Positions 34,086 to 47,802 of a stretch of DNA of 64,000 nt are shown in pieces (position 1 is the stretch's first letter; each line of letters begins with the position of its first letter). The notes under the pieces were generated by a model. The model searched no databases. It had not been told where the DNA came from and saw only the letters and a list, made by a program, of their open reading frames with translations. The stretch covers positions 55,577,034 through 55,641,033 of the forward strand of contig NC_061115.1 in NCBI RefSeq assembly GCF_002878395.1. Direction: 5' to 3'. The DNA comes from Capsicum annuum. Lineage: Eukaryota > Streptophyta > Magnoliopsida > Solanales > Solanaceae. A program made the translations under genes and the position numbers.

Positions 34086-36796
34086 AGAACTTTCATCCAA
34101 CCCGGGGAACAAGAATTGGTATTTAGCCTTTATATCTTACTCAGCTTCCCATGTAGCCTCTTTTACCTTTTGATTTCTCCAAAGGACTTTCATTGAAGTT
34201 ACATCCTTGGTCCTCAATCTATGAACTTGCCTATACAATATCTCAATTAGCACTTCCTCATAAAAGTAAGGAATCTGTCACACCAACATCCTCAACTAGC
34301 ACTATCAAGGAATGATCTCCCACATATTTTTTTAGCATAGACAAATGAAACACGGGATGAATAGAACCTAAACTCACCGGTGAATCCAAATCATATGCTA
34401 CATTCCTAATACTCCTCAAAATTTAATATGGACCAACATAACGGGGACTGAGTTTTCCCTTCTTCCCAAACCCCTTGACTCTTTTCATAGGAGATACTTT
34501 CAACAATACCTAATCATTCACTTTGAATTCCAATTCTCTTAGCCTCACATCCGTAAGACCTTTGGCAACTCTGAAAAGTCTTAAGTCTTTCTATAATCAC
34601 TTTAACCGTCTCCATGAATTGGTGAACCAAGTCAGGACCAAACAACTATGTCTTACCAACCTCAAACCATCTAATAGGATAAAATGAACTCCCAAGTTAG
34701 CCAACTTGTGAATATCCTTCATTAATCCTCTTTTCTCCTCATCAACATAGGATAAAATCCCCATAGATAACATGCTAATAGCATCAACAACAATATTAGC
34801 TTTGCCAAGATGTTAGTGAAGGCTCATGTCGTAATCTTTAAGCAATTCAAGCCATCTCCTATGTCTCAGATTCAATTCCCTTTGAGTAAACACATATTGT
34901 AAGCTCTAACAATCTGAATAGATATCTATATACACCTCATACAGATAATGACATCAAATCTTAAAAGCAAAAACCACAACTGCCAACTCCAAGTCATGAG
35001 TCTAATAGTTTCTCTTATAAGCCTTAAACTGCCTAGAAGCATAGGCAACAAGCTTACCATGCTGCATCAAAACACAGCCCAGACCCATAGGAACACATCA
35101 TAAAACATAAAAAAAATCATCAGTACCCTCGAGTAGGATCAAAACTGGTGCAAAAGTCAACCTATCCTTCAATTTCTCAAAGCTACCCTCACAAACATCG
35201 GTCGACAAGAACTTCACCTTCTTCGGAGTCAACTTCTTCTACAGAGTAGAATAGAAGAAAAAATCTCCATAAAACTCCTATAATACCCAGCCAAGAAGCT
35301 CCTAATGTGGGTTGGAGTCGTGGGACTAGGCCCCTTTTTAACTGCTTCAAATTTTTGTGGATCCACCTTGATCCTCTTACTAGAAACAATATGCCCAAGA
35401 AAAGTCACAGTATTCAGCCAAAACTCACACTTAGAAAATTTAGCATATAGCTTCCTATCCTTAAGTGTTTGCAATACAACTCAGAGGTGATTGGCATGAT
35501 CCTCTACACTCTTAGAATCCAAGATATAATCAATAAAGACTATTACAAAAAATCCAAAAACTGCATGAAAATTAAATTCATAAGATCTATGAATGAAGCC
35601 AGAGAATTAGTCAACCCAAATAACATAACCAAAAACTCATAGTGACCATACTGGGTTTGAAAAGTAGTCTTGGGAATATCAACCTCCCTAATTTTCAGCT
35701 GATGATAACCCAAACAAAGATAAATCTTACAAGAACATCTAGCACCCTAAAGTTGATAAAAAAGGCCATCAATCCTAGGAATAGGGTACTTGTTCTTCAC
35801 TATTTCCAAATTTAACTAACGATAATCTATACACATCCGAAGAGACCCATCTTTTTTTCACACTAAAAGCATAGAAGCACCCCACAGTGAAATACTATGA
35901 TGAATGAACCCTTTATCAAGAAGGTCTTTTAATTACTTCTTTAGGTTTTTTAATTCGGCCGAATTTACTCTATAATGAGGAATAGAAATAGGACGAGTAT
36001 CTAGTAGAAGATCAATCACAAAATCTATTTTCCTATCGAGAGAAACTCCCAGAAGATCATTGGAAAATACTTCAAGAAACTCATTAACTACAAGGATAAA
36101 TTACAATGAATGACTCTTAGAGTCAGAATCCTTAACCCGAACTAGATGATAGATAAATCCTTTTGATATCATTTTCTGAGCTCTAAAATAAGAGATAAAC
36201 CTTCCTTTGGGTACTATTGAACTCCAATTCCATTCTAATACCAGCTTATTAGGAAAGTGAAAACTGGACTTTTGGGTCCTACAATCCCGAGAAGCATAGC
36301 ACTAGTGAAGTAAATCCATCCCCAAGATAACATCAAAATTTACCATAACCAACTCTATCAAATCCACCAATGTCTCTCTATGAATGATAGACACCAAAAA
36401 ACTCTTATAGATTTTTCTAGCAACAATAGAATAACCCACCAGAGTAGACACAAAAAATGAATCAAAAATACTTGCTGGACCATACCAAAATGCATAGATA
36501 TATATGGGGTAACATAAGAAAGGGTAGACCCCAGTTCAAGAAAATAATACACATCACGAGAGAAGAGCTGTAATATACCAAAAACAACCTCAGGAGATGC
36601 CTTAGATTCTTAAAGGATGGCAAGAGCATAAAGATGATTCCAACCAGTGCTAGTACCAGAAGTAGCACCCTTTGGTGCAGGAGTTGAGGATGTGGCAATC
36701 AAAACCTTATTAGCTCGAGTGGCAGCCTTAACTAGAGGATAATCTCATTGTATGTAATCCAGCTAACCATAATTATAACACTGATTCATCCCCTCC
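34086..36796 (-). pseudogene. Element H protease, RT, RNase H, integrase remnant, chromodomain
   Basis: Protease remnant near 36550-36490 reads LELGSTLSYVTPYISM where DPGS is expected, so the catalytic Asp is gone. RT around 35850-35230 includes KCEFWLNTVTFLGHIVSS. RNase H ends with a DA(L/I)S-type motif near 34780. Then, at about 34680, the sequence jumps directly to the integrase C-terminal region (YPIRWFEVGKT), so the zinc domain and DDE core are deleted. The chromodomain-type end (VLWRNQKVKEATWEAE) is at about 34200-34120. Many stops. Confidence 0.8.
36733..36790 (-). pseudogene. Element H zinc knuckle, inactivated
   Basis: Read on the minus strand as CYNYG, stop, LDYIQ, stop, DYP. Against the CX2CX4HX4C pattern, the second and third Cys and the His are all Tyr, each explained by one C-to-T or G-to-A change. 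Element G inserted immediately upstream in this direction. Confidence 0.75.
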
Positions 36797-39153
36797 TGAC
36801 ATGACCCAAATCGGAGCCTTATCGTAATTAGTATCCAAAGTCCAACTAGGATCGAGGACCACCCCCATTACCCAACCCAACCTTCAAACATGTACCTTAA
36901 ATTGGATAAATTCCAAATATGTAACAAGATAGCATTTTGAACAATATCGGACTCTGGGATAGGTCCATAACCATGACTAACCCTAGCAAGTCCAACCATC
37001 CAATACCCAACCAATAACTATGCCAAAATCAAAACAATAACCAAGTACGAGTCCATAATATAATAGGATGGAACAATCATAACCATAGTTAAATGGTATC
37101 AACCATAATACTAATGCCAAGGCTGACACTAATACCGACACCGCCTAAACCAACCTATAGTAGTCCCACAAAGCCTCAAACTAAAAGTAAAATAATATCC
37201 AGTCAGTACATGCCCACGACCATAGCCAAAACCATAGCCTATATAATGAACAAAGTATGTAAAAACATGCATCACATAAAATGAAGCCTTCTGGAATATG
37301 GAACCTCACCACTTTAATCTAACCGAGATGATCCCAAATTCGATCACTGAGAAGAAGGAGTAGAATGGTCGGTTCCTGTATTACGTTATAATACAGCCGC
37401 CCTAAGACAGGTTAGCGGGTGAGCGCTAACATGCACTCAGGATAAGGATACAATAATGCCAGCCTTTAAAACCAAGTAAACTAACTATATTCATTCAAAA
37501 CCATACATACATATATATAATTATGTTAGGAAAGAGGACCGGGTTAAGCCTGCCTTTAAAACCATTAACCTGGGTATGTGTAGCTTAGTCATCCTAGAAC
37601 TACCCACAGGTTATATGGGTCCAGTGTACCCCCTGAACGGGACCCGATGCGTGTAGCCACATGAACTAGAGATACCATAGGAGTAGGGGATTCCCGAGTG
37701 CCTTTCACTCTCTATGATATATATGTACAAGTGTACTTAGGGGATTTCGGTGTACCCTGTAAGTGTCATATATGGTCTCTATGACCAATCCTCATGTTGG
37801 CAAACATGAGTTTCCAGTGTCCGTCCATTGGACTTACACCTTCAAGGTTAGCTATCACACCCCGCCATTATTGCCCAATTAAAATTATTACCACACAACC
37901 AGAACACAATTTCTTTTATTATTGACCAAGGCTATAAGTAGTGGTATCATCATACCGACTATAGCTTGCAAGCAATGTCCTTAGCCATCTTTTTTAAGAA
38001 GAAGGGATCCCCATGTACCCATAGGTTACATTATTAAGTTGACTTGGGGGAATCCTATGTACCCAATAAGTGATCATTATTATGTTTGCTTGGGGGATTC
38101 CCTTGTACCCCACAAGACATTCAATTAGACCAACCATAACCACTAAGACCTTACCATTTAACCATTCCAATCCATTTAAACAATTTATGCCATTTAGGGT
38201 TTTATTTCCAAGTTATACCATGCATAGTTCAATATTGTCCAATAATTTAACCAATAACATTCTCAAAGGCATTTTATCAACCAAGTTGGGGGGTATAGTG
38301 TTTCCAAAACCACGTCCATGTACCAATTAACCATTCCCCTACAACCAAATGTTCAATCCTCCATAGTAATATGAAAACCATAAGTAAAAGACATGGGAAA
38401 ACTATAACCAACCATTGAAACCAAATCCATACAACATTTATGCCATGAAAATAATTCATAAAACATACTTTGAGTTGGAACTATCAACGAGGGAGCAGTA
38501 ACATGCCTTAGATTATGAAAATGATGTAGAGAAATCACCCTTGTAAGCCCCAAATTGATCCTATTAATAAAACCCTAGCCTTTCTTGACCCAAGAGCCTT
38601 GAGAGTATTTGAGAGTATTTTAAGAGAGTTTAAGTTATTGCAAATAAGTTAAACGATGTTTAAGAGTGTAATAAGTCATGGGGCGGTACGAGGTTAAGAG
38701 AGGAAATGTCTAGATTTCCCCAACTTAAACTGCTTAAAATTTCCATAGAATGGTACGACCTCCTCACCCCAATCATACCCTAGGGTACGAGTGGTACCCT
38801 TAACTCCTATCCTAGGCCTCCCCTTGGACCCCAACACTGTCCAACATACAAACTCCTAAGACAAGCCATACCCAACCATACGACTAGTACCATAAAACCG
38901 CACCTTAGGGAAAATAGAATCACCTAGACTAAACTTAAGGTAACATACGACTGATACCTTACCATTAGTACCCTAAGGTATGACTAGTTTGATCCAACCG
39001 TACCTTGGACAGAAACCAACCAACCTACATTGGTTACTATACAACAATGATCCACTAAATCGTACCATATAATACGACTAGTACCCAAGTCGTATGATGT
39101 ACAGAAGGAAAAAATAGAGAAATTTTCTAAGGGTGTAAACCTAGGGTGTTTCA
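36797..39153 (-). repeat. Element G 3' LTR
   Basis: 2,357 bp, plus strand TGACATGACCC...GGGTGTTTCA. It contains several degenerate copies of GGGGATTCCC(A/T)TGTACCC at 50-100 bp spacing (37690-38110) and, nearer the element-direction start, TACGACTAGTACC-type motifs (38750-39100). Frames inside it are not genes. Confidence 0.9.
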
Positions 39154-39168
39154 GTCTCCCCCACTAGG
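39154..39168 (-). other. Element G polypurine tract
   Basis: On the minus strand TAGTGGGGGAGAC precedes the LTR start TGAAACACCC. Confidence 0.8.
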
Positions 39169-39269
39169 ATCATTCATCCTCGAATGACAGACAAGGTAGT
39201 ACAATCATGAAATACACACAAACATAACCATTCCAACCTTTAACTAATTTAGAAAACAAAGATGAAAGG

Positions 39270-42200
39270 AAATCCAGAACATATATTTTCTGCATGAATA
39301 GCCAGAGGAGAAAAAAAATGTAGATACTTGGACTTTATGTCCTTTTTCGCTTCCCAAGTAGCTTTTTCCACCTTGTGGTTCCTCCATAGAACCTTAATCG
39401 AATCTACATTCTTAGTCTGGAACTGAGAAACCTACCAATCCAAGATCTCAATCGGTATCTCTTTATACGATAGAGAATTCGAGATACCCAATCCTTCCAA
39501 AGGAACAACCGATGAAGGATCACCTATACACTTTATCAACATAGAGACATGGAATACCAGGTGAATGGAGCTCAAAATGGAAGGAAACTCTAATTCATAT
39601 GCAATATTACTAACCCTTCGCAAAACCACAAAGGACCAACATACCAGGGACTGAGCTTTCCCTTTTTCACAAACTGCATTACTCTCTTCATAGGAGACAT
39701 ATTTAGGAACACCTTATCCCAAACCTCAAACTCTGAGTCCCTACACCTTACATTTGTATATGACTTTTTGTGACATTGGGCAGCCTCAAGACTGTCCCTA
39801 ATCGTATTTATATTCTCTATAGCTTGATAAACTAAATTTGGGCCAAACATATCTGCCTCACCAAGCCCGAACCACTCAATAGGATATTTATACCTTTTAC
39901 CATACATACCTCAAAAGGGGCCATCCCAATGCTAGAATGATAGCTATTGTTATAACCAAACTCAACAACAGGTATATGCTCATCCTAGTTACCACCATAA
40001 TCAATCATACATGCACGAAGCATATCTTTCAGTGTCTAAATAGTCCTTTCTGCTTGCCCATTCATCTGCGGGCAAAAAGCAATACTCAGACTAACCTTAG
40101 TACCTAAACTCTTCTGAAATGACTGCTAAAAGTGAGATAAAGATTACGTACCACAATTGGATATAATCAAAATAGGTACCCCATGCAGCTTCACAATATC
40201 ATGAAGATACAACCTCGCATAATACTTAGCTGAAAAGTTAGTCCTCACTGCAAGAAGTGAGCCAACTTTGTCATTATATCTATGATGACCCATACCAAAT
40301 CAAATTGGTTCTGAGATCAAGGAAAATTGGTAACAAAATCTATGTTGATCACTTCCCATTTCCATTCAGGCAATTCAATTTCTTGATACAAGCCTCCAAG
40401 CCTCATGCGCTTAACTTTCACTTGTTGACACACCAAACATTCGGCCATAAAATTAGCTGCATTTTTCTTCAGACCATTCTACCAATACATCTCCTTGAGA
40501 TTACAATATATTTTTGTTGAACTGGGATGAAAAACATAGCATAATTCATGTGGCTCGATCAATACTTTCTCTCATAAACCATCAATGTTAGGAATGCATA
40601 AGCTCTTCTAGTACCGCAAGGTATCATCACCAATGATCTTAAATACCATTACCTTTTTCCCACCAACATCACCCTTGATTTTTGTTAAGTGGGATCTAGC
40701 ATTTGCTTCTCCTTGATCTTTGCTCCAAGAGATAATCGAACCACTTTCTGTACCAACACACCACTATTCTCGAAGTCTAAAAGGTGAACACCAAGATTTA
40801 ACAAATGATGAATATCCTTCACTAACTCCTGCCTCTCCTTATCCACATGGGCTAAACTCCCAATGGACAACCTTCCAAGAGAATTAACAACAACATTAGC
40901 CTTACTTGGATGATAGTGAAGACTCATATTTGAGTCCTGGAGAAGCTCAAGCCATATCCTTTAACTGAGGTTAAGCTTTTTCTGAGTAAACACATACTAC
41001 AGACTCTTATGATCCAAGAAGATGTCCACGTGCACTCCATATAAATAGTGCTGCTAGATTTTCAATACAAACACCATAACTAATAATTCCAGATCAAGAG
41101 TTAGATAATTCCTCTCATGCACCTTTAACTGCCTAAAAACATAGGCAACTACCTTACGATACTGCATCAAAACACAGCTAAATCCCACTCAGGATGTTTC
41201 ACAGTAAACCACAAACCCTTTATTGCCTTCAGGGAAGGTCAAAACTGGAGCCGAAGTTAGCTTATTCTTTATCTTCTCAAAACTACCCTTACAAGCATCT
41301 GACCAAGAGAACTTTATCTTCTTCTAAGTCAACTTGTCTAATGAGGTAGATATCATCAAAAGACTCTTCACAAATCTCCTATAATACCCAACCAAACCTA
41401 AGAAGCTCTAAATGTCAGTTGGAGTCATGAGCTTAGGCTACTTCTTAACCACCACCACTTTTTGTAGATCCATTATGATCCCCTAACTAGAAAAAATATG
41501 ACCTAGAAAAGTTACAACATTCAACCAAAATTCACATTTCAAGAAGTTGGCATACAACTACTGCTCTTTTATGGTCTGCAAGACCATATAGAGGTGATTG
41601 GCATGATCTACCTCACTCTTAGAGTACACCAAAATGTCATCAATAAACACAATGACAAATAAATCCATAAACAGACAGAATACCCTATTCATCAAATCTA
41701 TAAATATAGTTTGGGCATTGGTCAAGCCAAATGACATAACCAAGAACTCTAAGTTCCCATACCAGGTACAGAATGCTATCTTAGGGATATCCACCTCGCT
41801 AAGCTAGAGCTGATGATACCTAGATCGAAGGTCTATCTTTGAAAAGAATTTGACACCTTACAACTGATCAAACAAGTCATCTATTCTAGGAAGAGGATAC
41901 TTGTTCTTAATTGTCTCCTTATTAAACTTTTGATAATCAATACATATACGAAGGGAACCATTCCTTTTTACGCACAAATAACACTAGTGCACCCCATAGA
42001 GACACACTAGGATGGATGAAACCCTTATCCAAAAGATTCTTAAGTTGCTCTTTGAGTTTCTTCCACTTAGTCAGAGCCATTCTATAAGGAGGAATAGATA
42101 TTGGACGAGTGTCTGAAACCAAATCAATCCCAAACTCAATCTCCCTATCTAGAGGAATATCATGAAAATCATCCGAAAAGAGCTCAGGAAACTCATTCAC

Positions 42201-42790
42201 CACCAAAACCAAATGCAATAAATGACCTTCCGAGTTAGAGTCTTTAACCCAGAACAAATGATAGAGACACCCTTTTAGAGATAAACCTCCAAGCTCTAAG
42301 ATATGATATAAACTTCTCCTTAGGAGCTCATAAACCATCCTCCCTTTCAATAACCGATTCACCAAGAAACTTAAAAACAAACTTATGGTCCGATAATCTA
42401 AGGATGTATAGCACGAGTGTAACCAATCCATCCCTAGAATGACATCAAAATCCACCATATCTACTTTGAAAAAATCCACCAAAGTCTCCTTAATACCAAT
42501 AGAGTATAGACTCTTTTTTCAACCATAGAGTTACCTACTGAGGTAGAAATAAAAAAAGGGTCCAAAACAACCTCGGGACCAAAACCAAAATACACAACCA
42601 CAAATAGGGTCACATAAGAGAAACGTCATGGGAAAGAGTTGTAACGTACCAGTAACGACATTAGAAAATGCCTCAGACTTCTAACAGGATGTAAGAGCAT
42701 ATAACCTATTTTGGCTTGTGCCGACACCAAAAGTAGAAATGTATGGAGAAGTATTACCCCTAGGTACAGGAGCAGAAGGAGATCCAACCA
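39270..42790 (-). pseudogene. Element G pol: protease to chromodomain
   Basis: In element direction: protease tail and linker within 42482-41937 (MVDFDVILGMDWLHSCY). RT has [18 protein letters not shown] and an intact [10 protein letters not shown] box in 41794-41558. RNase H end YHPSKANVVVNSLGRLS is at 40927-40850, where the usual DALS is NSLG. Integrase runs about 40680-39900; its C-terminal part is YKYPIEWFGLGEADMFGPN to KKGKLSPWYVG (39907-39590). The pre-chromodomain LVFHVSMLIKCIGD and a chromodomain-type WRNHKVEKATWEA end near 39300. Numerous stops; not expressible. Confidence 0.85.
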
Positions 42791-43972
42791 AAACCTTGTT
42801 CACTCCTGAGGCAACCTTACCAATCATACAATTTCTGAGAATGTGGCCTAGCTAACCAAATTTGAAGCACCTATCCCTTCCCTCATCATAGAAGCCCCAA
42901 TGCAACCAACCACAGAACCTGTAAGGAAGACATAATGAGGCTAACTGAGCCCCACTATTCTAAAATTGGGCACCCTATTCCTTAAAGTTATTGCCATCCC
43001 ACCGATGCTTGTCACCCGACTTCTTCGGTTAAGGAGGAATAACTATGGAGAAAGAATCAGAACTCCCCTACTCCTTCTTTAGCCACTTACCACCATCCCT
43101 ACCACCTTATTGTTGATCACCACCGTGCTCAGAGAATCTAAACTTCTTACCTTTCCTTTCACCTACCTTAACCTGCTTTCTCTTTTTCTACTCCACCTAT
43201 TGCATATGAAAAATAAACATAGAGATATCTATGTCTTTGATCAGGAATACATTCTTGCTTTAAAGGATAAATTCATGAGATAGTACTGAAGCAAACTATC
43301 TCATCCTGTCCCTCATATCTGACACTATTTTTAAAGCATACCTAGCCAACTGGTGAAATTTCAAGGCATACTCCTTAACTGATATCTTTCCCTATTTCAG
43401 ATGAGCAAATTCCCCTACTTTTGCTTCTCTCAACTACTTAGGAAAAAAGCAACCCAAAAAAGTATTAGATAAAGTCTCCCATAGAGATGACTCATCAACC
43501 TCACCCCTTGCCTGATCCCATTCCACGCACCACTAGTACGCCACATTCTTTAGCTGATAGGAAGAAAAATTCACCCCTTCCATATTTATGGCCTACATAA
43601 CCTTGAAGATTTTTTCTATCTAATCTAAAAAACCCTGAGGATCCTCCTCCACCTTTACACAAGTAAAAGTTGGAGGACTCAACCTTATAAACTGGCAAAC
43701 CCTTGTGGCCTCAAAAGATGCAAACAAGATGCACCATGCACAGCCTAAAAAGCTACCAACTGAACAATCACCTGGATGGACTAATACAACTTTGCATTCA
43801 TTGTTTCTTCTTGAAGAGCCTGGAGAGGACTAGGAGGAACCGGTGGAAGTCTAGAAATATCGGGGATAGGACCCCTAGACCGAGTATGGATCCTATAAGA
43901 AGAGCGTGTCCTATTAACATCATCCCCATTTATAAAAGAGGAGTTTTTATGTGAATTAGATCATTGAGGCAT
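42791..43972 (-). pseudogene. Element G gag
   Basis: ATG at 43972-43970 (MPQ, stop, SNSH). Gag core: SPPTFTCVKVEEDPQGFLD, then FSSYQLKNVAY, LREAKVGEFAHLK and GKISVKEYALKFHQLARYA, the Tekay-like Retrotrans_gag order. The zinc knuckle (about 42885-42840) reads CFKFG, stop, LGHILRNC: the second Cys is Phe. About ten in-frame stops. The frame 43698-43501 belongs to another frame and is not real. Confidence 0.85.
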
Positions 43973-44170
43973 TATCTAAAAGGTGAACAAATAGGAATTA
44001 GAAGAATTGAAGGCCTTAGACTCCAAGCTTGAAAATAGAACACAAAGAAAAAGAAATAGTTCCTAAATGCTTTGTAGCCTCTCTTTTATGAGTGTGGCAT
44101 ACTACATACCCTTAAAAGAGACTCTACTTGACACGAATTTGTGGACTCCCCAATTGACCATAAATCTAAA

Positions 44171-44185
44171 GATCTGATAGCAACT
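44171..44185 (-). other. Element G primer-binding site, degenerate
   Basis: Plus-strand GATCTGATAGCAACT, two changes from GCTCTGATACCAACT, the reverse complement of the initiator-Met primer site. It abuts the LTR. Confidence 0.75.
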
Positions 44186-46534
44186 TTACATAACCTAAAC
44201 CAGGGCCTTATCATAATGGGCATCCCAAGTCCAACCAGGACCAGGAACCACCCCCATTACCCAACCCAACCTCTAAACACATACCTTGAGTTAGATGAAT
44301 TTCAAACATATAACAAGATAGCATTTTGCATAATATTAAACTCTAGGATTGGTCCATAATCATGACCAACCCAAGCAAGTCAAACCATCTAATGCCTAAT
44401 CAATAGTCATACCACAACTAAAATAATAACCAAGTATGAGTCCATAACATAATCGGATAGAACAATCATAAATACAGTCAAATGATATCAACAATAATAT
44501 TAATACGAAGGCTAACACTAATACTAACATCGCCCATACCAACCCATAGTAGTCCCACAAAGCCTCTAACCAAAAGTAAAAAAATATCCAATCGGGACAT
44601 ACCCTCGACCATAGTCAAAACCAAAGTGTATATAATGACTAAAGTAATTAAAAAATCCATGATATTAAATGGAATTTTTTGGAATATGAAAGCTTACCAC
44701 CTCAATCCAATTGAGTTGATCCCGAATCAGATCACTGAGCAGTAGGAGTAGAATAGTCGATTCCTGCATTGTGTGGGGATACAACCACCTAAACATGGGT
44801 TAGTGGGTAAACGCTTGCATGAAATCAGGATAGGGATAAAATAATGCCAACCTTTAAAACCAGGTAAACCAACCATATGCATTCACAACCATACATACAT
44901 ATATATAACTATGTTAGGAAAGAAGATCAGGTTTAGCATGCCTTTAAAACCATTAACTAGGGTATGTGTAGCTTAACCGTCCTAGAACTACCCACGAGCT
45001 ATAAAGGTCCAGTGTAACCCCTGAACGGGCCCCAATGTATGTAAGCGTATGAACTAGAGATACCATAGGAGCAGGGGATTCCTGAGAACCCTTCACTCTC
45101 CATGATACATATGTAAAAGTGTACTTAGGGGATTCTTGTGTACCTCATAAGTATCATATATGGTCTCCATAACCAATCCTCATGTCGGCAAACATGAGTT
45201 TCCAGTGTCCGTCCATTGGACTCACAGCGCCACCATTATTGCACAATTAAAACTATTACCACACAACCAAACCACTATTCCATTTATTATTAACCAAGTC
45301 TATAAGTAGTGGTATCGTCATACCAACTATAGCTTACAAGAAATGTCCTTAACAATCTCTTTTATGAAGAAAGGATTCCCATGTACCCATAGATTACATT
45401 ATTAAGTTGACTTAGGGAAATCCCATGTACCCTACAAGTATTCATTATTATGTTTTCTTGGGGGATTCCCTTGTGACCCACAAGACTTTCAATTAGACCA
45501 ACCATAACCACCAAGACCTTACTATTTAACTATTACAATCCATTTAAATCATTTATACCATTTAGGCTTTTATTACCAAGTTATACCATGCATAGATTAA
45601 TTAAAGTTCAACAATTTAACCAAAAACATTCTCATTGGTATTTAATCAAACAAGTTGGGGGCATAGTGTTTCCAAAGCCAAGACCATGTACCAATTAACC
45701 ATTCCCATGCAACCAAATATTTAAACCACCATAATAATATCAAAACCATAAGTAAAAGACATGGGAAAACCATAACCAACCATTGTAACCAAAACCCACC
45801 AACATATATTTGAAAACCCAAAACTATATAATGTTTATGCCATAAAAACAATTCATAAAACATGCCTTTAGTTAAAACTAACAATTAGGGAGGAGTAACA
45901 TGCATTAGATTATAAAGATGATAGAGATAAATCATCCTTATAAGCCCCAAACTGATCCTATTGATGAAACCATAGCCTTTCTTGAACCAAGAGCCTTGAG
46001 AGAATTTGAGAGTGTTTTAAGCAAGTTTGAGTGATTGCAAATAGGTTAAATGACCTCCCAAGAGTGTTATAAGCCGTGGGGCCTTAAGAGGTTAAGAGGG
46101 GAAATATCTAGATTGCCCTAACTTAACCTACTTAAGATTCCCACAGAATGGTATGACCACCCCACCCTAATTGTACCCTATGGTATGAGTGGTGCCCTTA
46201 ACTCGTACCGTAAACCTCCCATTAGACCCCAACACTATCCAACATATGACCTCCAAAGTATAGCTAGTACCATGAAACTGTACCCTAGGTAGAATAGAAT
46301 CACCTAGACTAAATTTAGGGCAATATACGACTGACACCTTACCACTAGTACCCAAAGTTATGACTAGTATGATTCAACCGTACCTTGGACAGAAATCAAC
46401 AAACCTATATTGGTTACCATATGACCATGATCCATCACACCATACCATATCATACGACTAGTATGCCAAGTCGTATGATGTCTAGTAGCCAAAAATGGAG
46501 AAATTTTCTAAGGGTCAAAACCTAGGGTGTTTCA
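44186..46534 (-). repeat. Element G 5' LTR
   Basis: 2,349 bp, homologous throughout to 36797-39153. Plus-strand start TTACATAACC (TG to TT), end GGGTGTTTCA. Contains the 9 bp-arm palindrome CATACGACT...AGTCGTATG at 46451-46477. Confidence 0.9.
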
Positions 46535-47592
46535 CCTTCTCACAATAACCATAAGGACGATACCCATAAAAATTGCAAGGAAGATAAGGTGCGGCTGACT
46601 GAGCTCCAGTAGCCTGAGACTAGGCACCATGAGCCTTAGGACTACTGTTAGCTTCAAAACAATGATTGTATGATGGTTATGATAAGGAGGGCTAGCCATC
46701 GAATAAGAATTGCCCCAGTTCTTTTTCTTGGTCCACTTTTTACTATCTTTCCAACTATTCTATTGACTCCTACCTGCTCTAAATATCTAAACTTTTAATT
46801 TTACCTCTCCTTAATCTCTGCCTATTTCTTTTTCTTATCCTCTACCTACTGCATATAAACTATAAGTCTAGAGATGTCCATATCATTATTCAACATTGTA
46901 GCCTTACACTCCAATACTAAGTCACAAGACAAACCAGAAGCAAACTTTCTCATCTTATATCTTTGGCTAGACACTAACTCTGGAGCATAATGAGCCAATT
47001 GCTAAAATTTCAAGGTGTACTCTTTCACACTCATCTTCCCCTACTTTAGATTCATAAACTCCTCAGCCTTTGCTTTTCTTAACTATAAGGAAAAAATGAT
47101 CAGGAAAGGCACTTAGAAAATCATCCTATAATGTCGGCTCTGTATTTTCATCCCTCAACTGCACCCACTCCTCATACCACTGATAAGCTACATCTTTTAG
47201 CTGATATGTAACAAACTCTACACCTTAAGAAATAGTATCATGCATCACTCTAAAATTCTTTTCTATCTCATCAACAAAACATTGAGGATCCTTCTCAACC
47301 TTAGAGCCTATAAATACTGGGGGATTCAGTTGAGTAAGCAAATAAATAGACTGATGGAAATCCACATTAGAGATATCCCCCTAAGGTGGATGATCATATG
47401 TGTCACCAATATCTGAAGCCCAAAGAGGACTAGTAGGGATAGGTAGGATGCCACGTGGAGTATCACAATCAAAAGCGGGGACCCTAGACAGGTATGTACT
47501 ATGTAAACAAGGTGAGTCCCCTCCATATTCTCCTTAGGTAGGATAGAGTTCCTAGCAGAGTTTCTCCGAATGTCATATTATCTGGGAGGCAT
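46535..47592 (-). pseudogene. Element H gag, N-terminal part
   Basis: ATG at 47592-47590 (MPPR, stop). Readable parts: LNPPVFIGSKVEKDPQCFVD, EFVTYQLKDVAYQWYEEWVQ, AEEFMNLK and KMSVKEYTLKF, matching Retrotrans_gag of Tekay-like elements. It stops at the G insertion and continues in the zinc knuckle at 36790. Multiple nonsense codons. Confidence 0.85.
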
Positions 47593-47786
47593 GATCTAAA
47601 ATATAAGAAAGCTAGGGGTTAGAGAAATTTCATAACACTAGACTCAATAGCCCAAAATAAAAAAAAAGAAAGGGAAACATTCCTAAATGCCTTATAGCCT
47701 TCCTCTTATAAGTGTGGTGCGCTACACATCCATAAAAGGGACTCTACTCTACAAGGATTTGTGGACACCCAATGACCCTAAACCAT

Positions 47787-47799
47787 GCTCTGATACCAA
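47787..47799 (-). other. Element H primer-binding site
   Basis: Plus-strand GCTCTGATACCAA is the exact reverse complement of TTGGTATCAGAGC, complementary to the initiator-Met tRNA 3' end. The best preserved primer site in the window. Confidence 0.9.
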
Positions 47800-47802
47800 G
47801 CT

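Larger units (their letters stand above)
36797..46534 (-). mobile_element. Element G: full-length Tekay-like chromovirus in H
   Basis: 9,738 bp, minus strand. LTRs are 36797-39153 and 44186-46534. Target duplication CCTCC (36792-36796) / CCTTC (46535-46539), 4 of 5. It carries gag, protease, RT, RNase H, integrase and chromodomain in Ty3 order, plus primer site and polypurine tract. It interrupts H at the gag zinc knuckle. Its LTRs are distantly related to H's (shared CGGGCTATATGGGT-type blocks). Confidence 0.9.
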
